Below, one piece after another: positions 43,178 through 54,600 of a stretch of 64,000 nt of DNA. The DNA comes from Scolanthus callimorphus (taxonomy: Eukaryota; Cnidaria; Anthozoa; Actiniaria; Edwardsiidae). Made by a program: the position numbers and the translations under genes. Where the stretch lies: assembly GCA_033964015.1 (NCBI GenBank), contig CM066918.1:30976595-31040594 (forward strand). The letters are read 5' to 3'. Position 1 is the stretch's first letter. Each line of letters starts with the position of its first letter. The notes below the pieces were generated by a model, which made no database searches, was not told where the DNA came from, and worked only from the letters and a program-made list of their open reading frames with translations.

Positions 43178-45621
43178 ATGGATAGATTTGTCAAACTAGA
43201 GCGCCATGCAATAGGAGGATTTGGTTTTAGCGTTATTGGAGGAGTAGATACACATTTACCACCAATGGTTTGTGCTGTGGTTCAAAATGGAGCGGCACAT
43301 TTGAGTGGAAAGGTGAGAGAAGACAAACTCTTGTTACGAGCTGGTCGAACGACGACTCCAATCTCCATCGTTCTAGAAAATCCCCTCAGATTTTGTTTCT
43401 CTTTCGTCATTTTACCTTCTAACGCGTTTAACGTACTCTAGTGACATGACAAATAAGGGAGACAAGTTGTCACTGACGGAAGAGTTTGCTTTATTGAGAT
43501 TTTGCGGAATAATTTTACCAATGCGGTCTCGAACTGCTGTGCAGTAGGTCTCACACAGAGCATCGAAATAGCTCGTATTACAAAACCTAATTCTAGTTCA
43601 TACAATCATTGAAAATATTACAGTTGTATTCTACATTCATCAGAATTTATTGAAAGGTCGATTAGCCGCTGGATTTCGCTCCCAATCGGAAATAGCCCAT
43701 AGTCTTTGACCAGAGAATTTAAAATCAATCTTACCGGTGAACTCAAATTTTCAAGTCAAAATAGTGTAATTTGTCAGGGTACTTATTACAAAACCGTATC
43801 AAACCATTTTAATTTGCCATCTCAATTGATAACTCGCTAAAACAGCTGGATTTCTGAATTCAAGGCGCGATTTTTAGTCCAAAGTACAAGTGCAAGACAG
43901 GGCTGTGGTTTTGAAATATTCTCTGTTTATCCTGGCACAACAACTGGCTGATAAGAGGGTGTTGAAATATTCCAGTTAAAAATGTCAGAATTTCTGCAAT
44001 ATTTATAAAGAGCTTCAAATTACATCTCTTAAAAGCTATACTTGAGGGATAAATATGTAATGGAGACACTATTACTCCTTGTATTGCTTTTAAGATCTTC
44101 TATTACTCACTCAATTCAAGATTGTTTATACCAATGTCTCATTTGATTATCAATGCCTTGTCTGGCTTTAACTTTAGAAACAAAACCAGTTATGCCTTTT
44201 GTTCCCCTCCCACCATTATATACACAATTGTCTAGCATGAGAAAATAATAGAACCGAAAACTTTAGTGGTAATAAAAGCTGTGTATCATTTCTCCAATCC
44301 AAATATCCTATGTAAATCCCATTTAGCCTTTGACTTCAATTAATAACAGAATTTTCAAATGTTTTGTATTATAAAGTAAACATTTACTTTTGATTTTAGA
44401 GGATATTAAAGTATATTGGTTTCCAAAATTAGCATATGAATTCTCATGTCAAGATTACTCCTAGCAAGGCAATTTAATATAATTTTAGGGAAATTTGACC
44501 TTCACATGTCTAATTGTTGTTTTGTCTTTATGTCTAGACAATACTTCTATAGGTAAGAGGGGATGGTGCTTTCTCTCAAGAAAGCACTCAAGTTTTGGTG
44601 CAATGTAGCATCCCATAGATGCACTTTGTGACCACAAAGTTTTATGACAGAAAGGCATTTTACTTTTAATAAAAATAAACACCATGAATCCCAACAACTG
44701 CACTGCTTTCAGCTATAGTCTGGCAGAATCTAACATAGCAGAATCCCATCAGTAAATAGCTATCAACTCCCAAAGATAAGAAATCTGGAGGTTTTGTATG
44801 AAATGTGACAAATATTATGTAAGAAATATCCAAGGATGCAAATTTTGAAAACCTAGAGTTGCATAGTAGTCTTAAAGCTCTGGCATTTTGCCAATGCATC
44901 CTACCTAGTTATCCAATCCATCAAATGAGGCTGGCTCAGTCTATAGATGTTGGTGAAATAGAATGTTAAATCATACACATCTCATTAAACAATAGAATCC
45001 AAAATAGATGACAGGGAAATTTATTCAACACACAGCAAATTCTGCAAAGTCATATGGAATGGTTAATGCGACTTGGAAAGGATCAGAAATGACAGCAAGA
45101 AAACCACAATTTTTTTATCCTGTCCCAGTTGTGTTATTCTATCTCAGATGACTGTGAAGGGCCAGTCTGAATCAGCCATCAGATTCCCGTTAGTCATATT
45201 GAGTTGTTGCATGACAATAGTCATCCAGGTTACATGAAAATTTTGGGTTTTCATACCACTGATACAAATCAGACTTGAAAACTTAACCGCTTGGCTTTTT
45301 TTTCTGGAAAGTAGGAAATTCTGTATAATGCCAGCTGTTTGCTAGGTGTTGTCATTAATACTTCCATGTCACCAGTTCCCTTGTCTCACTTACTTTTCAT
45401 TTTTTCATTTCTTTTCTCAGGTTTTTGCTGGTGATGTGATATTAGAAGTCAATGAAAAACCTATAACTCAACTATCAACCAATGAAGGTACAGATAAACA
45501 ACATATTATTATTGTGTAATATAATTATTGTGTAATTCTAATATTTTCTGCTGTGGTTATCATTCAGTTGTGCATTGTATCAAGGAATCATCAGATGAAC
45601 TGGCACTGAGACTAAGGGAAG
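43178..45621 (+). CDS. PDZ domain exons of the EFA6-like gene
   Basis: Three exons encode residues 1-85. The carboxylate-binding loop reads GGFGFSVIGG. It is followed by PMVCAVVQNGAAHLSGK, then VFAGDVILEVNEKPI (the G-D-x-I-L-x-V-N signature) and a closing helix and strand VVHCIKESSDELALRLRE. Intron phases are 0 and 1 and the last joins exon 49866 in phase 1. Confidence 0.88.
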
Positions 45622-48600
45622 GTAAAAAAGACAAAAAAATGTAATTCTTGGTTTTCAGTTGTCACATGACTAAATTTATCTCCCCAAATATACTTTGAAA
45701 TGCTGTAAAGGTAAATGAACTGTAAAGAGGACATAAAATTGTGATTCCTGTGTAAATTTGGGGCCGATTGAGTGTTTTTCGAGCAAAATATAGGGAAATG
45801 AACTTGCACCATGTATGAAGCCGCCATGTTGGTGCCCAAGGAGATGAGCACCAACATGATGACCAAATTACCAGCTCTCCAAAATGGCTATTTAACGGAT
45901 CATATCAACACGAATCTTGTCGGAATGGTAGGATATGAGCATGCTGGTTTGCCTAGATTGTTAGAACTGAGAAAATTGAGTGAAATACGGCACATGTATA
46001 TCTCCGAAACTACGTGGCAGAAGGTGCCGAAATTTGGTGTGACTACTCCTTCAGTAGAGTTGTAGTCGACAACGAAAGAACATCTCTGTAGGTGTTTTAG
46101 TTTAGAAGTTACCATTTTGATGACATCATGTGAAAACCACCAATAATAATACCGGTGTACATGTCTATCTTTATTTACATCGAAATATGGATTGACCATG
46201 TGTCCCTAAAAAATCCAGAGTCTTAAGATAATATTCCGAATCTTGAAATCTCACAACATTTAACATGCACCTCAGAATCCTGATTGTTCAGCTCATACTT
46301 GCCTAATATAAAAAATACTATCCAAACAGGTTGAGTTTCAATCGAGTTCAAGCCTGTGGGTTGCAAATTTCTGTCATGTGACGTCTAAACAATTGTCACA
46401 TGACCAAGACTTGATGACTTTCAGTCAATCAGTCAGTGCTTAGTCACATGTCAAATTGAGATGTGATGACATTTTACAGTTTTCAAATTATTGGATGTCC
46501 CTGCAAGTTTAGTTTATTTCTTTTAGGGCTGCTCTTTCCAGTGGGATTGATTTTGGTTAGCTTGCCCTGCACACCATTATGATATGGCAACCAATTCAAA
46601 TATGTTCCCCATCCAAAATGATTGAATACCAAAGTATTTATTCTGGTACTATATAGGCTGCAGTTTGAATTTGGCATTAGAGAGTCCAATTTGCAAAATC
46701 ATGTAAATTCAATCAGTGGTGCATTAACCTCAGGCAAAAAGCAATTAACTGCATATTGTAATGATATTATTAATATCTTCCTTACTAGCATATTCACATG
46801 GTTATGAAAAACATATTGTCTAGCCCAATCATCAATTGATTAAATATGACTGGTTGTGCATAATTGTGCTCTTTGATGTCTACTCTACATGTACAATGTA
46901 GCTGAATAATTCATGTGTTGTTTTGCAGATGGTCACAAAATACTATGAAAATAGAGAAATATCACTATTCTTTGAGATTCACCCAAGTCATCATCATAAT
47001 TTATTCTGGTTCATTATATTTCCTGTCTACATTAATATATTGGCCTTCATTAGTATTCATAGCACACTTATTGAACACACGTAGATGAGAAATAAACAAC
47101 ACCAGGAATAGAAATGTGTTAGAGATGTCCCAAAGTTAGGATAAGCTGGCTTTACTACACATTTCAGACAATAGAGGCTGCAGATTTCAAGGCAATTGCA
47201 GTACAGTTTATGTATCTTTTTTTCTGCTTTAAGGTAAGAAACATTTTGTAGAAAGCACTCCAATGGAATTGAATTGTTGTGTAATTATGTATACGAATAG
47301 GAGCTTCTGGCCAAATTTGTTGCCATCCTCAAAAACTATTGCTAAAGAAGTTCCTAGCAATGATTTTCAAATGGACCAGTACAATAAAATAGAAAACAGC
47401 AGGTTTAATTTATGTGTATGGGAATTGTATTTTTATTTCCTGATTTTATGTTCTGCAAACATGTTCCCTTTGCCCATCAAATTCCAACAGTTTTGCTTCC
47501 TGTTATGCAGCTGCTTGCACTCAAATCAGAATTAAATTAAAAATGATAACAGTGAATAAAAATTACGTTGAACACACGCCTAAGAGAGGAGGAAATCATT
47601 GCTCACAGGATATCTTGAAGTACTCTTTTTTTTAGCTGCCTTGCAGTTTTGAATTTCTATACATAAATTATGTTCCTCTGAAATTTTAGTGATTTTCTCA
47701 TGGGTTGTATATCTGCTCTTTGATCAAACTGCATTAACACGTATTGGTATGAGAATGCTGTTAAATATGCAATTATTATATTATTTTAGTCATTTCCAAG
47801 AATTGTTATTACTATCTCACAACTTTCCTTACTAAAATAATAATGTATTTAAGTAAGTAATTTAGTCTCTGATTATTATTTCCTGCCCATTTCCATACAT
47901 ACTTTTTATTTGCAAATGTAAGGGCTGTTTTTATTATTTTTATTATTCCCAAAGTGGTTGGTCTGAGATTCAGACACTGGAGACAACTATGTTATTTTTG
48001 TAGTAAGGCTTTCAACAGCCATCAACATGCATTCTATTTTCCACATCCTTTTCAGTTTGCAGCTCAAGTTACAGGAAAATTCTCTTCATAATAAAAACAT
48101 AACATCATATTATTGCTTCCTGTCTATACCTTGAAAATTGTAGGTGGTGATGAATTATAACTATATTATTTACAATGGTCCCTTTCAGCTTTTGAGTTAT
48201 AGCTAGAAACCTAGAAGTCCACTCTTTCAGTTGCTGAAAGATCATGTTTTCCTTGTCAAAATATAAAAGGAAATTTGATTCTACTGCTGTTGCTCAAGGC
48301 AATTTGCCCTCATGACATGTAACACGATCTAGACAAGATTTCTAAGTTAGATATTAACTGACTCCAAGCAAGGTCTTCTGTTTGCTTTATCCACATAGCT
48401 CTAGGTCCTCTAGCAGAGAAACCAAGGTAAAGGGCTCGTTGTTTATTATTTCTCACCAAGAAATTTGTTTCCTACCAGATGATCATTTGTTTTGTTGATA
48501 GATAATCTTACTGAAGCATGTAGTTGAGGATTGAGTGTTCCCAGTAAATATAATGCCTTCATGAAGCAGAGTACAGTAGTTTAGAGTAAATCTGAAATAG

Positions 48601-51600
48601 TCAGCAAACAGTGTTCAATAATGATAGCTATTTGTTGTTATTATATACTATTAGCTTCACGTTCAATTTATATTTGCCTGCTTTAGCTATATGTAATAGT
48701 TTTAATTTCAAGGGAATCTGAAGGCTAAACTTTAGACTTCAAATTCCATTGTCTGAGGTTGTGTTTTCCTTTGTTATTATGACTTAGCTTTACATATCTA
48801 TTTTCCTGGGTATTGTTTAGCATATGTGCTTGTACACATACTCAAATATATTCCTTTTATATCATGTTAAGGATACTGAACAGCCCTCTGCTTCTTCCTT
48901 TATTCTACTTCAATTCTGGCACCATTCTTGTCTAATCAAAGCTTAGCCTCCCTGATGTTTTGTAAGGATTACCTGCATTGAAAAATATTTTAACTATTAC
49001 ACGTTTTACTGCCTTTATAAAATGTTCTTTGTTATTCATCATTTTAGTTTAAGTAAGTTACAAATTCTATAAAACATATGATATACCAGTAAGAACTGTG
49101 GCCTACTAACTTCCCATCCAAGGCTGTTGTCACAGTTGTTAAATAACAAAATTGTTAATACAAGCTCTAAATTTGATAAACTATTAATTCTTAGCCATTC
49201 CAGTGATTCTTGCCGAGGCATTTTTGCCAGCAATAATTTTATTATTTCTATAGTGCAAAATTCATTGTATATATAATCTCTAATGTACTTTATAATTTAA
49301 TTTAAAATGATAAAATGAACGATGGAAAAACTATTTAAAGCTATATTAATCATGTAACTAAATCATTACTGCTATATTACTTAGAGTGCAAACTAGGAAT
49401 ACTATAGGATTAATCAAAGCTTCAGGAGGCTAGATTCTGCCAAGAAAATAGCACGAAAAAAGCGATATCCCACGAGTCGCGCAGCGACAAGGGCGATATC
49501 GCCTTTTTGAGTGCTATTTTCGGCGGAATCTACCGACTGAACGCTTTGAATATACTTGAATCCTATGATATCTCGTCCTCAATTTACACAAAAAAGAGAT
49601 ATCATAGGATTCTATATAGTGTTTACAGCTTTGAGGGTGCATTTTTGTTAACTTTTGTGCTATTGATATTTATTGAAAAACACATCTACCATAAAAGCCC
49701 CTGTAAAGGCTGATAATTTCGAATAATCCCTGGAAAAAGCTATCATGCTGTACAATTCGTCATTGACATTTCTATGCTTGCTCCCAGGAGTCAAAATGGC
49801 TGCTTGATTACTGAACTATATTGATTCATTAATGTTACTATACAATCATATTTTGTTCTTCTCAGATTCTGGAGCCCGTGAGCGTGCCAGGCCATATCTG
49901 AGATCATTTACAGTAGCTGACCCTAAGATACCACTATACCAAGCCAAGCTTCATTGCACGGCATCAGCTCCATTAGGGCCACGGCAACGAGCAAGCACAG
50001 AACACCTCCACAGAAAAACAAACAGATACCAAACACAACAGATAAATGTCCCAAGAGACATGAGAAAGACTACAGGAGCAAGTGCTGATGAACTGAGAAT
50101 AGCAGGGAAGCAAAATATTATGGGATATGATGAGGGTGCAGATGGGAAATATTCTCCCACAAAAATAAATGATGACCCATACAGACTGATGACTTACTTC
50201 CCAGTCGATGGGACACCACCAAAAACGTTTGAGAAATTACCAGTCAAGAAACAGAGTGATGAACATGAACGGCAAAATAATTCTCCTGAAGATAAAAGTC
50301 ACTCAGAAACTAGTATATCAACTTCCAATATGAATTCATTACCCAAGAGTTGCCCAAATTGTGGAGGAACAACACTATTAGCTAGTTATCCAGTAGGTTT
50401 AAATAGAGACACCAGTGGGCCTAGGAGTCCAACAAAAATCAAATGTAGGAATTGTGGTAAAAATGTTCAATTAACGGCAAGTGGGACTAGTTTACCAGGC
50501 CATCCGTATGCTGCACACCATTCTCTTAGTGCAATACCTCAACTAAAAGCAACCTCACTGCCACCAAATACAGGAAGGACTACACAGCCAGATATAGAAT
50601 TCACATTTCCACCGAGTCATTCATCAGGTTTGCATACAGGTAATGGTAGTGTAGTTAGATCAAGAGATGATAGACTTTGTAGCGAAACATCCTCGGAGGC
50701 TTCAGTGTCACCTGGGAGGCCACAAAAGACTGCTTTTGAGAGCCCCAGGGCCTTGGCGCTCAGGCTGTATAACTTGGATGGGTTTACCAAGGATCAAGTT
50801 GCTCCAGAACTCTATAAAAAGTAAGTTTAAGAGTCTTTCAGATGTTCATTAATTGTATAAACACTTTCTTATGATGTCTATACAGAAACAGGGATTTCTG
50901 TAATGTTTGAGATAGATGGTAAAGTTGGTAGGTCCCCCTGAGAAATTGTACTGCAAATTCTTAGGAAATTATGCTGAATGTGCCGGAAAAAAAATATGGG
51001 CAACCCTCAAAGAAGTTGCCGAGTACCATCAAAGAAAAGGGACAGTGGTACCAGGGGACCACCTCTAATGAATCCCCTTGGACAGGAAAATGGAGTGAAG
51101 TGGTATGGAATGGAGTGAAGTCCAGTCAAGTCAGCTACTGGTACAGTTGTATCAGCTCTTTTAAATACTAAGGTTGCCATAACATATGTTTATTTTTTCT
51201 TCTCATTTCAGCACTACATTCGGCAAGACCATAGCCGTGGAGTACTGTAAACTGTTTGACTTTACTGGTCTCTCAATAGTGGAAGCATTGCGGATATTTA
51301 TCAGGACATTCCTGCTAACTGGAGAAACTCAAGAGAGGGAGAGAATTCTTATTCCTTTTTCAGACAGATATTACCAGTGCAACAGGCCTGAATATGGATC
51401 CGCAGGTAAATGGTGTTATCTTATTTCCCATATCTTGGTTACTCAAACATATTGAAAATGCTCGGTTTCCATACCATTGTAACTTGCATTTGCTTGTTCA
51501 GTCCATTTAAAATGGCTTGAGAATAAAATCAAATCCTCATGCTAATTATCTACCTATGGGGGTTTAAGTGGCGAGTGTCTGATAAGCTAATCCAGACAAT

Positions 51601-54600
51601 CCCTTTGGTGGTACATCCAGCCATTGGAAAGAAGATGATTTTGTGTGCACCGAACCCCCCCATGGCTAAGGTTGGAGAAGAAGAGAAAATACTGTAGTGT
51701 TATGGCGGGATGATCGCTAGCTGCTCACACAGTAAAGTAACGTGAAGTAAAAGTAAAAAGCCATATTTTACATGGATAACTTGTAACAGTACTCCAAGGA
51801 GACTGACAAACCTGAGGTCAACAATGAATCACTAAGAGATTGCCATAGAAATTGCCATCAACAATTAGCTCATTTCTGCCCCCACCTGATGATTGATATT
51901 TATTTCCATCAAATGTTTGATTTGCATGTTGTAGATGCTGTTCACACTCTTGTCTGTGCCATTCTGCTGCTAAACACAGATCATCATGGCGAGGTAATCA
52001 TCATTAGTCAAATCACACTAGTGGTCTATTGTCAATGCTGTGTTCTGATTGGCTGAGCTACTAGTAGGCTATAAGTTATAGCCTACTAGTAGCGAAAACT
52101 GTCAGATTTGAATGACAAGTGACCAGACCAAAAAACATCTTTGGCTATAAAAATTGACCTGCTAGTGTGATTTGACTAAAACATTTATTCCTCTCACCCT
52201 CATGGCCTCTGATTCAATAGCCCATTCCAGCTCGAGGAATAATTGTTAAATAGCTCCTTAAATCGTAAACAGATCTTATATCAGATCCAGTATACCTTTG
52301 CCCCCTTCTGGAGTTTAAACATCTGAAACATATATTAGTAATGGTAATTTGTATGGAAATCCCCCCCCCCCCTCCCTCTGTCGAAAATAAGCCAGACATT
52401 AATAGAACCTACTACCCTTTAGAAAATCTTTGTCATATTTTTTGCATTGTACAATGAAATTTACTTTAGTTTTAAATAACAGTTTACATCACTGGCTAGT
52501 ATTTCCCAATTTATTACTTTGTTTTGCCCACTAAATATATAGTCCGTAATATTTAAACAAAATAAAGTTTTTGTTTAAATATTTGACAGAATATTGGCCG
52601 GAAAATGACCATGGCTCAATTCCTGGACAACATGTCTGGTTTGTGCGATGGCAAAGATTTCCCCAAGGAGTTACTCAAGGTGAGGTACTTTCTTTTTTTC
52701 ACAAAATCAATCATGTATGTTTTTGCTGTACCCATACACCATTCAAAATGTTTGTCGTGAACTTGGTTGTCTAATTTGTTTTTGTTTTTCCAGTTGATAT
52801 ACCAGGAAATAAGAAGTAATCCTCTTGAATGGTCTGGAGAGTAAGTATTTATTTATATATCTAGTTTACCTTAGCCGATTACTGAGAGCGCTAACATCCG
52901 TTTTATTGTCAAGTTTACCAGCATATAATTATTTTCCTGTTACAGAAAGCCATCTGATACTCCTACTGCAACACCCAAATTAACAAGAAATGCTAACGGA
53001 ATCCGAGTAAGTCCAATGGTATTTTACAGTGCGATGTCCCTTTGTGATTTTTATGTAAAGCCATATTACACATGAAGGATAGACTAAGTGATGAAGGATA
53101 GACTAAGTGATTACAAGGGGCAGGTTGATTCAAGCTCACTCCAGACTAATAACTCCTTGTTTCCCGGCAGGCCTCTCCAGTCAACCCTTACCTGGAGGTA
53201 ATCTAACTATGATTCCTAATTAAATGCATCTTTTGGAATGTACATAGTTTGCATAATTTATCATTTTTAATTACCACTAACGCCCTTCACTATGTTTTGA
53301 CGCGCTTATTTACAGATCAAAGTCAATGAAAAGGACAAGGTTTTCAAGGATGGTCTGTTGTATCGAAAAGTCACCATGGAATCGGAAGGCAAAAAGAGTA
53401 TGTGGACTTGCTTTTTACCAGACAAAAAGCTGAAATCGTGGAAACATTGGTCTTCTGATCCATACAAACTTTTTTTTTAATTTTCCACAGCCTCAGCTTG
53501 GAAGCGGAAATGGGTCCCGTTTTATGGCACTCTAAGAGGGATGGTTTTATTTCTTCACAAGGTTTGTAAGCCACTCCATTGGGAGTGTTGTCTCATTTAG
53601 CCAGGGCTTGCGTTTGTTACCTCGGCAACAATTCTGACAAATCATAAACGAGAGAAGTTACAAAATTAGAAGCTGAATGGTTTCCCCATCCAAGCCAAGT
53701 ACGACCACTATCACTCAATGAACACGTGACTGTTTTTTTGTAAGCCAAGTTTTGTCACTATCACGCGCTGAGCACGTGATCACTTCATACACAGCTGCGT
53801 TTAGCTCAAAATTTGATTGGCTGATAGAAATGGGCGTCCAATGAGAATGTAAGATCAATGAGAATGAGAAGATCAAAATTATCATCTGAAACCCGCAGTA
53901 AACGAAAATGAGTCAAGCACAGGATTGTGTAAACCTTTCGTGTTTTGTTGAATAGCCCGATGAAGTGAACTCATTTGACAACACGCGGAACTGTCTTGGC
54001 GTGCACCACTCTATGGCAAGTAGAGCTACCGACTACAAGAAAAGACCCTTCGTCTTCAAGTTTGTCACTGCTGACTGGAGGGAATTTCTCTTCCAGGCCA
54101 GGTAATTAGGTAGCAGAGCATCTCCCCCTCCCTCCCCTCCCTCTTGCCTTCCATTTCACATTTCCCTTCTGTAAACGCCTGCTTGCAGTCCCTTCTTGGC
54201 GAACGTCCGTAAATGGAAGGAAGGTCCTAATTCACAAGAGAAACAACGCCACGGGTCTCGCTGGAGGAGCTAAAAATACGAGCGCGCAAACAAATTGCAA
54301 TGTAGGACTATGACTATGACGTCCGATTTACGGACGTTCGCTAAAGAACGGACTGCAAGTAGTCTAAACGGCCGTTGCCTTTTGAAACAGTAGCACTTCG
54401 AATACGTTCCCCTGTGACCCTATAACCATAACCCTAGTCGATAAGCAAACTTGCCGGGTTGCTTTCTCATTAGTTCTATACAATTTGTCGTTAATTTGTA
54501 TAGAGCATCCCATAACTAAACTGAAAAAAAATGTCATTAACTTGAACTTTGCTGTGTGGAATGGGTCACACCTCGTGATTTCAGTAAATCAATCATTCAG

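Noticed and set aside
46929..46950. Acceptor-like site (TTTTGCAG) that could start an extra EFA6 exon
   Set aside because: The required phase meets a stop after a few codons, and exons 45568 and 49866 already join in phase.
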